DNA of 49,495 nucleotides from the NCBI GenBank assembly GCA_013816485.1, contig JACDEI010000015.1:41710-91204 (forward strand). Direction: 5' to 3'. The notes beneath the pieces were generated by a model that saw only the letters and a list, made by a program, of their open reading frames with translations, made no database searches and had not been told where the DNA came from. Made by a program: the position numbers and the translations under genes. This document shows, piece after piece, positions 16,995 through 25,541 of the stretch. The stretch comes from Planctomycetota bacterium. Lineage in GTDB: Bacteria > Planctomycetota > UBA11346. How positions within the stretch are numbered: the first letter of the stretch is position 1; each line of letters starts with the position of its first letter.

Positions 16995-17635
16995 GCCCGC
17001 GCTCCAACGTCGCTATCCGGCACGGTCTTCTCGGTCACGTGACCGGTAGCGTGGATCGGACGGGCGAGGTGGATGATGCCCAGCACGCACAACACCGCCC
17101 CCATCACCACGATGGTGGTGTTGATCGGCACGTAGGCGAGCAGCACGTAATCGCTCACCAGGATGCCGAGCACGTTACCGACCGAACCGATGGCGTAGAG
17201 CGTGCCGGTGGTCGAACCGACCTTGTCGGCACCGGTGAACACCAGTTTCACCAGGATGGGCGAGACCATGCCGAGCAGCAGTGACGGGATGAGAAACAAC
17301 AACAACGCTGCAAACAACACGCCCCAGCGCGCGGTGTGTACGGCTTCACCCATGCTGAGCATCAACGGCATGCCGTACCACGGCGTGAGGCAGAAGAACA
17401 CCCCCGCGAACACGATCACCCAACCGAGGGCGGCGTTGGTGTGCGAGCGGTCGGCAATGCGACCACCAGCGACGTAGCCGATCGATAACGAGAGAATGAA
17501 CACCGAGATGATCGCCGCCCACACGTCGATCGACGAACCGAACACCGGCTGGATGAAGCGCGCTCCCAGGATTTCGAGAGCCATCATGCAGAAACCGCAG
17601 GTGATGGAGGTCAGGTAGAGTGCGGTCAGACGCAT
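16991..17635 (-). CDS. Multi-pass membrane half of a spermidine-synthase-like/MFS-like pair
   Basis: A 214-residue membrane protein with about six helices, for example ISVFILSLSIGYVAGGRIAD in helix two and LFLIPSLLLGMVSPILV in helix four. GGRIADRS after helix two and LLGMVSPILVKL are typical of the membrane part of fused SpeE-like transporters. The downstream gene, overlapping by ATGA, encodes the cytosolic or periplasmic catalytic half, so the usual single polypeptide appears to be split here into two coupled genes. Confidence 0.75.
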   Translation of the reverse strand: MRLTALYLTSITCGFCMMALEILGARFIQPVFGSSIDVWAAIISVFILSLSIGYVAGGRIADRSHTNAALGWVIVFAGVFFCLTPWYGMPLMLSMGEAVHTARWGVLFAALLLFLIPSLLLGMVSPILVKLVFTGADKVGSTTGTLYAIGSVGNVLGILVSDYVLLAYVPINTTIVVMGAVLCVLGIIHLARPIHATGHVTEKTVPDSDVGARA

Positions 17636-17852
17636 GAGCGTTTTCCAGGGCGGTGGCGATGAACCAGTGATGGAAATCAGTGCAGAGGCAGCAGCGGAAG
17701 GCCGCGCACCATAGGAGCACCACTCGGTGAGTCCACCCGCCTGGAGGCCCTGGAACCACCCTGGATATCACGCGACAAGGCGGGAAAGGTCCGTGCGTGT
17801 CCAGCGTCGCGCACCTGGGCAAGACCCAGGCACCCGGCCGGCGTTCAACGGT

Positions 17853-18212
17853 TCAGCGGTAGCGCCCGTGGCGTCCGGCCTGTGGCCCGGTGCCGAGCTG
17901 ATCCGATTCCGAGATCTCAAGTAGCGAACGGTCGTTGATGCGATGGACGTTGAGCGCCATCTCGCCGGGATTCGAGGGCTTGAGCACGTAGCGCACGCGC
18001 TGCGAACCCTGGCGGGTGGTCACCACCAGGTGTTCGAGGTCGTTGCGTTCAAGGTCGACGATCTCGATGTAGGGATCGCGGGTTATCTGTCCCAGCAGCA
18101 CCTGTTCTTCGGACGATGGCACGGTGTCGGCGCGAGTGCTGGTGGTGCAACCGCTGGCCAGCAGGGCGACGACAGCGAGCAGCAAGAGAGGCGCGCGGGA
18201 GGCAGTGGACAT
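17853..18212 (-). CDS. Small lipoprotein, unknown function
   Basis: The ATG at 18212 gives 119 residues (MSTASRAPLLLLAVVALLAS then GC), a textbook lipoprotein signal with Cys22 as the lipidation site. The mature part is a short soluble domain (residues about 35-105) with EEQVLLGQITRDPYIEI and LKPSNPGEMALNVHR. I do not recognise the family. An open frame continues upstream but is not signal-peptide-like. It lies downstream of the large secreted protein gene on the same strand, with a 110-base gap. It may be envelope-anchored. Confidence 0.7.
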   Translation of the reverse strand: MSTASRAPLLLLAVVALLASGCTTSTRADTVPSSEEQVLLGQITRDPYIEIVDLERNDLEHLVVTTRQGSQRVRYVLKPSNPGEMALNVHRINDRSLLEISESDQLGTGPQAGRHGRYR

Positions 18213-18322
18213 GGGCGCGGGATGATGGGACCACGGTGGCACAGGACAACCAGCCATCTGTGGCGCGCCCTGTGGTGCGCAGCATGGGATCATCCAGCGC
18301 ATGGCGGAGGCCTGGAGCGTGA

Positions 18323-20275
18323 TCAACGCCACTCGTTGTCGAACGTGCGCTCCACCGCCGGCGGATCTTCCTGGGCCGGGCCACTGATCAGCAGATCAGG
18401 CAAGCCGGCGAGCGGCAGGCCCTGGGCGTTCCAGGCGGGACGACCATCAAGGATCACCAGCAGCCGGCCATCGTGCGCCGGATGTGGCCAAGCCAGCGCG
18501 AGGGCCCGGCGTTCGGCGCGCAGGAAGGTCTGGCCAAAGGCACTCACGCTGCGCGCATCCCAGTGCACCGGCAGGGTCGTGCGTGCCGCCAGACGGGCGA
18601 GCAGGAGGTTGGAGCGTGGATTGCCGATCAGCACCAGGTGCTGCCCAGGCAGTGACTCGTCGCTCAGTCCGGTGTCCTCGACCAGACGCACACGTCCCCC
18701 CGCATGGGCGGCCCAGGCGAGGGTGAAGGCCTGCGCCAACGCGCGGTTTTCCGCCTGCGCCGCTGCGCTCTCACCGGTGCCGATGACCACCGTGAATGGT
18801 CCGTTGGCATAGGCCGCCACCGGACCGGTCGCCTGCCCGAGGTGTTTGCGCGGTGCGGGCGCGGCGCTGGTGGGAGCGCGGTAGGGTTTGCCGTCGAGCC
18901 GCGCGGGCAGCGGTTCATCGCTGCGCAACCGGGCGATGCCGGTAGTACGGATGCCCGCGGCATCTTCGCTGAGCGACGCGGCGATGCCCCAATCGCTCAT
19001 GGCTTCGATGTGCAGGCGTCCCAGGCGCTGCGGCGCGAGGATCATCCAATCGCGGCGCGGGGCGGTGGTCGTGCGCAGGAGCGCCTGCCAGAACTCCACC
19101 TGGGTCGCGCCGGCGTCGACCGTCAGGGGGACGTTGCCGGCCAGTGCCAAACGCCCGCACCACAGCCGCGTCGCCGGACTTCCCGCATCGGCCAGCACTA
19201 CGGTGGTGCCCAGCAGATGCGCCGGCCGTTCGCCCGCACGGTGCAGGGCCAGCCAGCGCTGATGCGGTTCTACCGGCAACGCGGCGGAGACCGGCAGGCG
19301 TGCCTCGATCAGCCCGAGCGAGCGCAGGCGCAGCGGGTGCTGTTCGGCCAATGCCACCGCGGCCTCCGCGCCCCGTCCGTTGCCAACCAGGACGAGGGGG
19401 GCATCGCGCAAGCGCGCATCGGCTGTGATCGCGGCTGCGATGGTGGTCCATACGCGTGCCTGGGCGATGCCGTTCCACGCCACATCGCCGGCGGGATAGA
19501 CCTCAACCACCGCGCAGCCGGCGGCACGTGCGGCAGCGAGCCACGCTGGTGGCACGGGTGGCCACGCGCATTTGCGCAGCGGACGCGCCGGTTCGATCAG
19601 CAGCACCACCAGCGCGGTGACGGGACCCTCCGCCGGAAGATGCAGACGATACGGCTGCACGCTGCCATCCACCGGATCACGCAGCGCGCGCAGAATTTCC
19701 GGCGTGCGTTCGCCGGCGAGCCAACGTTCGAGCCGGCCACCGAGGTCGAGCAATTGATGACAGGTGGCAAGCGACGGACCATCGAGCAGGAGTTCGCCAG
19801 CCTGTTCGAGCCACAATGCGGGCAGGGGGTCGAGGTCGCCACGTTCGCGCAACTGCCGTTGCTGCTGCTCCAATCGCCGTTGTAGCAGCAGCGGCGTCGG
19901 CAATTGCCGCGTGAGGTGTTGCAGATCACGGCGTAAGCGGTCGCTGACGGTGATGGTCAGGTCGATGTTGGCGTCGCCGTTGGGCGGGGTTGCCGGCACC
20001 AGCACCACATCGATCCCGCCAAGTAGTTGTCCCAGTCGTGTGAGGGGAAAATCTTGCGAGGCGAGCGTGGTTCCGCCCTGGGTCAACGCCACCTGCGCGT
20101 TGTACGGCCCATCGCTGAAACGCGTGGTGGGGATGTCCCCGGTGATGCGGCAACGCCAGATCAACCCATGACGCACCACCGGATCGGCGCTGGCGAGGGT
20201 GATGCTCCAGCCATCGGCCGCCATCGCGGCACCAACGACCAGCAGCAGCAGCAGCGCGCCGCGCAGGCGCATCAC
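18323..20275 (-). CDS. Large secreted protein with degenerate alpha/beta-hydrolase domain
   Basis: A 650-residue protein with a signal peptide (cleavage near residue 20). Residues about 200-330 resemble an esterase or PHB-depolymerase-like alpha/beta hydrolase: DGSVQPYRLHLP, ALVVLLIEPARP, then the nucleophile-elbow region LVLVGNGRGAEAAVAL. The usual G-x-S-x-G serine is replaced (G298-N-G-R-G302). The C-terminal domain (about 485-650: FTVVIGTGESAAAQAENRAL, HLVLIGNPRSNLLLARL) resembles the C-terminal part of planctomycete secreted hydrolases, by memory. A binding or pseudo-enzyme role is possible. Its start overlaps the gamma-CA gene by four bases. Confidence 0.65.
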   Translation of the reverse strand: MMRLRGALLLLLVVGAAMAADGWSITLASADPVVRHGLIWRCRITGDIPTTRFSDGPYNAQVALTQGGTTLASQDFPLTRLGQLLGGIDVVLVPATPPNGDANIDLTITVSDRLRRDLQHLTRQLPTPLLLQRRLEQQQRQLRERGDLDPLPALWLEQAGELLLDGPSLATCHQLLDLGGRLERWLAGERTPEILRALRDPVDGSVQPYRLHLPAEGPVTALVVLLIEPARPLRKCAWPPVPPAWLAAARAAGCAVVEVYPAGDVAWNGIAQARVWTTIAAAITADARLRDAPLVLVGNGRGAEAAVALAEQHPLRLRSLGLIEARLPVSAALPVEPHQRWLALHRAGERPAHLLGTTVVLADAGSPATRLWCGRLALAGNVPLTVDAGATQVEFWQALLRTTTAPRRDWMILAPQRLGRLHIEAMSDWGIAASLSEDAAGIRTTGIARLRSDEPLPARLDGKPYRAPTSAAPAPRKHLGQATGPVAAYANGPFTVVIGTGESAAAQAENRALAQAFTLAWAAHAGGRVRLVEDTGLSDESLPGQHLVLIGNPRSNLLLARLAARTTLPVHWDARSVSAFGQTFLRAERRALALAWPHPAHDGRLLVILDGRPAWNAQGLPLAGLPDLLISGPAQEDPPAVERTFDNEWR

Positions 20276-20796
20276 TCCCCGACCGCCGCGATGATCTGCG
20301 GATAGAGCTGCTGATAGGCCACGTAGTCGCCAGCGATGCGCCCGATGCGGGCGCTGATCTCGGGGCCGAGCGGCTTGATGACCTTGCCTGGGACGCCAGC
20401 GATCAGGTGGCGGTCGGGTACCTGCATGCCTTCCGGCACCACGCAGCCGGCCGCCACCAGCACGCCCTCGCCCAGCACCGCGCCATCGAGCACCCGCGAT
20501 CCCATTCCCAGCAACGAGCCTTTTCCCACCGTGCAGGCGTGGGCGATGGCGCCATGGCCCATGCTGACCTCATCGTGCAGCACGCAGGCGAGCTTGCGGC
20601 TGACATGCAGCACGCAGGTGTCCTGGACGTTGCAGCGCGCACCAAGGATCACCGGATTGATGTCGCCGCGCAGCACCGCACCGAACCACACCGAGCAATC
20701 GGGGCCGAAGCGCACATCGCCGATCAGGGTAGCGTTCTCTGCCAGGAACGCCGGGCGCTGGGGCGTGACGCCGTTGATGGGGTGGATGACGGGCAT
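20272..20796 (-). CDS. Gamma-carbonic-anhydrase-like hexapeptide protein
   Basis: A 174-residue left-handed beta-helix protein. The zinc-site histidines are at His64 (CVLHVS), His81 and His86 (MGHGAIAHACTVG), with the canonical five-residue spacing of the last two. RGDINPVILGARCNVQDT and the hexapeptide repeats through LLGMGSRVLDGAVLGEGVLV match the gamma-CA/YrdA family. Catalytic activity in this family varies. The four-base overlap with the following secreted protein gene suggests they are co-translated. The start is ATG at 20796. Confidence 0.88.
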   Translation of the reverse strand: MPVIHPINGVTPQRPAFLAENATLIGDVRFGPDCSVWFGAVLRGDINPVILGARCNVQDTCVLHVSRKLACVLHDEVSMGHGAIAHACTVGKGSLLGMGSRVLDGAVLGEGVLVAAGCVVPEGMQVPDRHLIAGVPGKVIKPLGPEISARIGRIAGDYVAYQQLYPQIIAAVGE

Positions 20797-20813
20797 GGGG
20801 GGATGATTGCTAC

Positions 20814-20961
20814 GGTCCGGAGGTCCGGAAGTCCGGAAGTCCGGAAGTCCTTCCCATGCCGATCAAACTGTCGGGGGGGGGTGCGGCAGATGGGCTAATC
20901 GGTGGTGATACCGTGTTCATCGCTGAACACGCGACTTCCGGACTTCCGGACTTCCGGACAG
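20814..20961. repeat. Inverted octamer-repeat locus (GTCCGGAA) upstream of bioB
   Basis: GTCCGGAA occurs three times in tandem at 20823-20846, and the exact inverse (ACTTCCGG x3) at 20934-20957. The arms are perfect over about 26 bases. Between them is another small hairpin, GTGTTCA-TCGC-TGAACAC (20913-20930). The locus lies between divergent genes. Confidence 0.85.
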
Positions 20962-20979
20962 GTGGCAATCTCCCCACCC

Positions 20980-22083
20980 ATGTCCACGACCCTGCCCAGC
21001 CTTGCCACCAGCCTTGCCACCGATCCGGTCGCCATCGCCAAGCTCGCCGAGGAAGTCATCGCCGGCGCGGAGCTGACCGCCGCTCAGGCGCGCGAGTTGC
21101 TCGACGTCGAAGCCGGCAGCGCGGCGCAGGCGGCGCTCTTCGCTGGTGCGCGCAAGATCCGCAGCCATTTCCTTGGGCCCAAGGTCAAGTGTTGCTCGAT
21201 CCTCAATGTGAAGGCGGGCAATTGCTCAGAGAACTGCTCCTACTGCGCCCAGGCCTCAGGTCAGGCCTCGACCGATTACCAGAAGCACAAATGGCTGCCC
21301 GATGAGGACATCGTCATCGCCACCGACAGCGCCAAGGCCAACGGTGCTGCGGCGCTGGGTTTGGTCGCGGCGTGGTGGGGCGTCAAAGAAGGCTCGCAGC
21401 TCGACATGGTGTGCGAGGCGGTCGAGAAGTTCTCGCAGAACGGTAAGGTCCGCGCCGACGTCAACCTGGGCATCTTAGAAAACCAGAACTGCGCTGATCG
21501 TCTGAAGCAAGCCGGCGCCGCAGTGTATGGGCACAACCTCGAAACCGCACGCAGCTTCTTCGACAACATCTGCACCACGCACTCGTTCGAGGAGCGCCTG
21601 CAGACCATCAACTACATCAAGAAATCCGGCATGGGCCTGTGCTCCGGCGGCATCATCGGCATGGGCGAGACCAAGGAGCAGCGCGTCGAGTTCGCCGAGC
21701 AGCTGCGCTTCATCGAACCGAACATGATCCCGATCAATTTCCTGAATCCGATCAAGGGCACTAAACTCGGCGACCGTCCGCCGGTCGATCCCGACGAGGC
21801 GCTCACCACCCTGGCGATGCTGCGCTATTTCCTGCCCGACCGGAACATCATGGCCGCTGGTGGTAAAGAAATCACCCTCGGCGATCGCCTGCATGAAGTC
21901 TTCGCCGTCGGCGCCAACGCGGTGATGGTCGGCAACTACCTGACCACCATGGGTACTGCGCCGGAATATTGGCAGGAAGCGGCGAATCGCTGGGGTTTGA
22001 GGCTCAACTCGCAGGTGGAAGAGATCGAGCCGGCGCCGACGGATAAGAAGGGCTGCGGCACGAACGATTGCGGCTGCGCATAA
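20980..22083 (+). CDS. bioB: Biotin synthase
   Basis: The ATG at 20980 (MSTTLPSLATSL) gives 367 residues; the open frame upstream runs through the inverted octamer repeat and is not coding. BioB inserts sulfur into dethiobiotin. The radical-SAM cluster cysteines are Cys82, Cys86 and Cys89 (NCSENCSYC). LGILENQNCADRLKQAGA and the C-terminal AGGKEITLGDRLHEVF are family blocks. The tail ends in an extra cysteine-rich stretch (KKGCGTNDCGCA). A rho-independent terminator follows 21 bases after the stop. Confidence 0.96.
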   Translation: MSTTLPSLATSLATDPVAIAKLAEEVIAGAELTAAQARELLDVEAGSAAQAALFAGARKIRSHFLGPKVKCCSILNVKAGNCSENCSYCAQASGQASTDYQKHKWLPDEDIVIATDSAKANGAAALGLVAAWWGVKEGSQLDMVCEAVEKFSQNGKVRADVNLGILENQNCADRLKQAGAAVYGHNLETARSFFDNICTTHSFEERLQTINYIKKSGMGLCSGGIIGMGETKEQRVEFAEQLRFIEPNMIPINFLNPIKGTKLGDRPPVDPDEALTTLAMLRYFLPDRNIMAAGGKEITLGDRLHEVFAVGANAVMVGNYLTTMGTAPEYWQEAANRWGLRLNSQVEEIEPAPTDKKGCGTNDCGCA

Positions 22084-22103
22084 AAGCAGTCGCCCCTGGG
22101 ACC

Positions 22104-22130
22104 GCGGGCCACTGGCCCGCATTTCTTTTA
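22104..22130 (+). terminator. Rho-independent terminator after bioB
   Basis: GCGGGCC (22104-22110), loop ACT, GGCCCGC (22114-22120), then ATTTCTTTTA. It starts 21 bases after the bioB stop. Confidence 0.85.
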
Positions 22131-22141
22131 CTGGTGTCTCC

Positions 22142-22347
22142 AGCGCCAACGGCGCGACCTCAACACAGCCCGGGGCAACGCCCCGGGTGTTCGGCGTTCG
22201 TGACGTCTAAGGGCTGAAAGCCCGGTTCAATCGCGGAGCGGTATAGATGGTCATGGATTGAATCGGACTTTCAGCCCTCACCAACCATTCGCGACGGCAA
22301 ACCCGGGGCATTGCCCCGGGCTGTGTTGAGGTCGCGCCGTTGGCGCT
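22142..22347. repeat. Composite inverted repeat, arms of about 91 bases
   Basis: Left arm 22142-22232 and right arm 22256-22347 are inverse copies (about 85 percent by eye) around a 23-base loop. Each arm is modular: AGCGCCAACGGCGCG, a second hairpin CCCGGGGCAACGCCCCGGG, and GGGCTGAAAGCCC in the left arm. This looks like a REP/BIME-type or MITE-like element between bioB and pheT. No transposase is inside it. Confidence 0.8.
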
Positions 22348-22371
22348 CGCGAGGCGCACCTCAGGATGTTC

Positions 22372-24777
22372 TTACACCTTCAACTTCGCCGGCGTGCGCT
22401 TCTCCACCGAGGTGATGATCCGTCCGTGGACGTTCTGGAGATCCTTCTCCTCCAAGGTGCGGTCCTGGGCTTGCAGGAAGATGCGCAGACTCACGGCCTT
22501 GCGCCCATCAGCGATTTTGTCGCCACGGTAGATTGAATCGAGCGCGGCGCCGGCAAACAAATCACCTGCGGCCTGCCGCATCGGCAACTCCAGATCGCCG
22601 TACGGTAACTCCTCTGGGCAATCGAAGGTGAACTGGCGTTCAACCAGCGGGAAGCGGCTGGGGGCGACGTGCGGCACAGGCTTCGCCGCGCCAAGGGCGG
22701 CGATGAGTTGTTCCAGTTCAATGCGGAACATGCCGACGTTGCCTGGGCAGGCGGCGCGATCGCGCAGCGCCTTGGGCACTTCGCCCGCGACGCCGACGTG
22801 CAGCTTGTTGATGAAGAGATCGACCGCGCGACCGGCGGCGACCTCGGCATCGACGTCCTTGCGGGCGACGAAACGCGGCTGGTAACCGAGTCCGCGCAGC
22901 AACGCGAGCGCAGCATCACGGGCGGCGAAGAACGGTGAGTCCTGGCCGGCAACTGCACATACGCCGGTGACGACGATGCGCTCGTTGGCGGTATCGCCGC
23001 GACCGGCAGCGACGCCGTAGCGTTTGCCGACTTCGTAGAGTGCTGCGGTTTCCACGTGTTTGCGATTGCGCGCCAACGCTTCGATGAGCGTCGGCAGCAG
23101 GCTCTGACGCATCACCGTCTGTTCACTGGAGAGCGGATGGGCGAGCCGGATCAGGCCGTCGCTCCAGCCGAGGGCTTCCGCCCAGGCTTCGGAGGTGAAC
23201 GCGTAGGTCGCCACCTCATCCCAACCGCTGGCAGACAGCACGCGGCGCGCGCGGTGTTCGGCCTGACGTAGCACGTTCACCGCCGGCGCGGCGGCGGGTA
23301 GGCGCGGGGTCTGCGGCTGAACGTGGTGGTAGCCGTGGAGACGCGCAATTTCTTCGACGAGATCGGCGGCGGAACCGACGTCCTTGCGCCGCCACCACGG
23401 GATGGCGACCTGATCACCGTTGCTGCTGAAGCCGAGGCGAGCGAGCAGATCGCTCTGCTGCGCCGTGCTGAGCGTCAGGCTGGTCAGGCGGGTCAGGTCG
23501 CCGGCGGGCAAGATCACCTGCTTAGCACCGGCGCTCAGCGTGCCGGCGCTGAAACGATGAGTCACCGTGGCGGTCGGGCAGAGTTCCTTCAGCAACGCGA
23601 TGGCCCGGGCGATAGCAGTAGGCGCCAACTCCGGGTAGAGGCCCTTCTCGAAACGCGCCGAACTGTCGGTGGCAATGCCGACGCGCTGACGCGTGCGGCG
23701 GATGCGCGCCGGCAGGAAGGTCGCCGCTTCCAGCACGATCGTGCGCGTGTCGTCGCGCACCATGCTGCCCTGGCCGCCCATGATGCCGGCGAGGGCGAGG
23801 GGGCGTTTGTCATCGGCGATCACTACATCGGCGGTGGTGAGCTTGTGCGCCTTGCCATCAAGCGTGGTGAAGGCTTCGCCATCGGCGGCGTCGCGCACGA
23901 CCACGCGGTTGCCGGCGATCTCACGGCGGTCGAAGGCATGCATTGGCTCGCCGAGTTCGAGCATCACGAAGTTGGTCACGTCAACGAGCAGGCCGAGCGG
24001 GCGGACGTTCATGCCGTTGAGCAAGTCCTGCATCCACTTTGGTGAGGGGGTGTTGGTGACGCCATCGACCACCGCACCGCAGTAGGTGGTGCAGCCCTCG
24101 CTCTTCAATTCGACGGCCCAATCATTGCCCTGTGCCGACCACGAGGTGTCGGGCACTGCGGGTGGCGGCAGGCCGAGGATCGCCGCGACCTCGCGCGCCC
24201 AGCCCCATTGACCCCAGAGGTCCGGACGATGAGTGATCGCATGGTTCTCGATCAGCAGGACGGTGTCGCCGATGCCGAGCGCATCGCTCAGCGGCATGCC
24301 GGCCTTCAAGTCATCCTTCAGCAGCATGATGCCGTCGTGCGAGGTGCCGAGTCCAAGCTCGTCCTCGGCGCAGATCATACCTTCGCTCGGCTCGCCGCGC
24401 AGCTTCGATGCCTTGATGGTGATCTGAGTCGGTTTGCCTTCCTTGTCTTCAGGCTTAGGCGGCATCGTCAATTTGGTGCCGATGGTGGCGACCGCGACGG
24501 TCTGACCGACCGCGACGTTGGGTGCACCACAGACCACGGCCACCGGCGTGTCGGTGCCGATATCGACGGTGGTGCAACGCAGGCGATCGGCCCCCGGATG
24601 CTGGACGCAGGTCAGGACCTTGCCGACCACCACCCCATCGAGGTTGGGACCGGAACGCTCGACGTCGGCCTCGAACTCGGCGAGATGAAGCGTCAGCTTG
24701 GCTTGGAGGTCGGCGACACTGATGCCGAGGTCCGATTGACCGAGGATACGTTTGATCCAACCGAGGCTGACGCGCAT
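22372..24777 (-). CDS. pheT: Phenylalanine-tRNA ligase beta subunit
   Basis: The ATG at 24777 (MRVSLGWIKRILG) gives 801 residues, matching PheT. The frame stays open through the upstream heptad repeat, but that part is repeat-derived and not coding. Domains: an OB-fold tRNA-binding domain (about 40-150), the B3/B4 region with RPLGLLVDVTNFVMLELG, B5, the catalytic-like core, and a C-terminal ferredoxin-fold anticodon-binding domain (about 710-801). It pairs with PheS to charge tRNA-Phe. pheS is not in the window, which is unusual because the two genes are commonly adjacent. Confidence 0.96.
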   Translation of the reverse strand: MRVSLGWIKRILGQSDLGISVADLQAKLTLHLAEFEADVERSGPNLDGVVVGKVLTCVQHPGADRLRCTTVDIGTDTPVAVVCGAPNVAVGQTVAVATIGTKLTMPPKPEDKEGKPTQITIKASKLRGEPSEGMICAEDELGLGTSHDGIMLLKDDLKAGMPLSDALGIGDTVLLIENHAITHRPDLWGQWGWAREVAAILGLPPPAVPDTSWSAQGNDWAVELKSEGCTTYCGAVVDGVTNTPSPKWMQDLLNGMNVRPLGLLVDVTNFVMLELGEPMHAFDRREIAGNRVVVRDAADGEAFTTLDGKAHKLTTADVVIADDKRPLALAGIMGGQGSMVRDDTRTIVLEAATFLPARIRRTRQRVGIATDSSARFEKGLYPELAPTAIARAIALLKELCPTATVTHRFSAGTLSAGAKQVILPAGDLTRLTSLTLSTAQQSDLLARLGFSSNGDQVAIPWWRRKDVGSAADLVEEIARLHGYHHVQPQTPRLPAAAPAVNVLRQAEHRARRVLSASGWDEVATYAFTSEAWAEALGWSDGLIRLAHPLSSEQTVMRQSLLPTLIEALARNRKHVETAALYEVGKRYGVAAGRGDTANERIVVTGVCAVAGQDSPFFAARDAALALLRGLGYQPRFVARKDVDAEVAAGRAVDLFINKLHVGVAGEVPKALRDRAACPGNVGMFRIELEQLIAALGAAKPVPHVAPSRFPLVERQFTFDCPEELPYGDLELPMRQAAGDLFAGAALDSIYRGDKIADGRKAVSLRIFLQAQDRTLEEKDLQNVHGRIITSVEKRTPAKLKV

Positions 24778-24860
24778 AGGGGCTCCGAAACCGCTGCCGC
24801 AGCGAGGGAAACGCGGCGAAGGCGGCACAGGTTCTGGCTCAAGCGGGGGATGCAAGGTGG

Positions 24861-24943
24861 TGTCCGGAGTCCGGGGTCCGGGGTCCGGGGTCCGAAGTCT
24901 AAGAGACTCCGGACCCCGGACCCCGGACCCCAGACTCCGGCGT
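24861..24943. repeat. Near-perfect heptad hairpin (TCCGGGG type) between pheT and NUDIX genes
   Basis: Left arm 24861-24900 and right arm 24904-24943 are almost exact inverse copies with a three-base loop (AAG). Units are TCCGGGG-like heptads. The stem is about 38 pairs with a few mismatches, the strongest predicted fold among these loci. Confidence 0.85.
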
Positions 24944-25001
24944 CCGGACCTTTCCATCGCCCCGATTGCCACCGCTCCCCGCGGCAGCTACAAACCGTCC
25001 C

Positions 25002-25541
25002 GTGCCTGAGGCCACCTTCGTTTCTGCCGAGCCGCTCTTCCGCTCCGATCGCTTTGATCTGATGCGTGAAACCTTCGCCACCAGCGATGGCCCGGTGGTG
25101 CGTCCGGTGATCCATCATCCCGGTGCCGTAGCCTTGTTGGCGCAGCCGGATGAGCGTTCGCTGGTGCTGGTGCGTCAGTACCGCTACCCGATCCGTCGCT
25201 GGACCCTGGAGATCCCCGCCGGCACACGCGTGGTTGGTGAAGCTCCTGAGGTGACTGCCGCGCGTGAACTGCGCGAAGAGGCGGGCTACACCGCTGCTCG
25301 TATCAGCGAAGTCAGCCGTTTCTTTCCCGCCGTCGGCGTCAGCGACGAGGAGATGATTCTCTATCGTGCCGAAGGTCTGAGCGAAGTGCCTGCGGCACCT
25401 GAGCACGGCGAACTAGTGGCGCGTGAGATCGTCGCCCTCGATCGGTTACAGCGGCTCATCACCACGGGCGAGTTGTGTGACGCCAAGACCTTGATCGCAC
25501 TCGCCATGCTCGGCCTGCGTTTGTCTGGGAGCCGTGCATGA
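25002..25541 (+). CDS. NUDIX hydrolase, ADP-ribose pyrophosphatase-like
   Basis: I chose the GTG at 25002 (179 residues); a TTG at 24966 would add twelve residues. The NUDIX box is complete: G-x5-E-x7-REL-x-EE-x-G, in GTRVVGEAPEV followed by TAARELREEAGY. Upstream LVRQYRYPIRRWTLEIPAG is the NudF-type core, so ADP-ribose or a related nucleoside diphosphate is the likely substrate. Its TGA overlaps the mlaE ATG (ATGA), so it is translationally coupled to the Mla operon. Confidence 0.88.
   Translation: MPEATFVSAEPLFRSDRFDLMRETFATSDGPVVRPVIHHPGAVALLAQPDERSLVLVRQYRYPIRRWTLEIPAGTRVVGEAPEVTAARELREEAGYTAARISEVSRFFPAVGVSDEEMILYRAEGLSEVPAAPEHGELVAREIVALDRLQRLITTGELCDAKTLIALAMLGLRLSGSRA

Noticed and set aside
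24861..24943. A CRISPR array in the repetitive gaps
   Set aside because: Units are 7-8 bases with no unique spacers and no cas genes nearby.
22372..24972. PheT extended N-terminally to 24972
   Set aside because: The added 65 codons translate the heptad hairpin (repetitive PGPRTPD-like residues); the family N-terminus begins at 24777.
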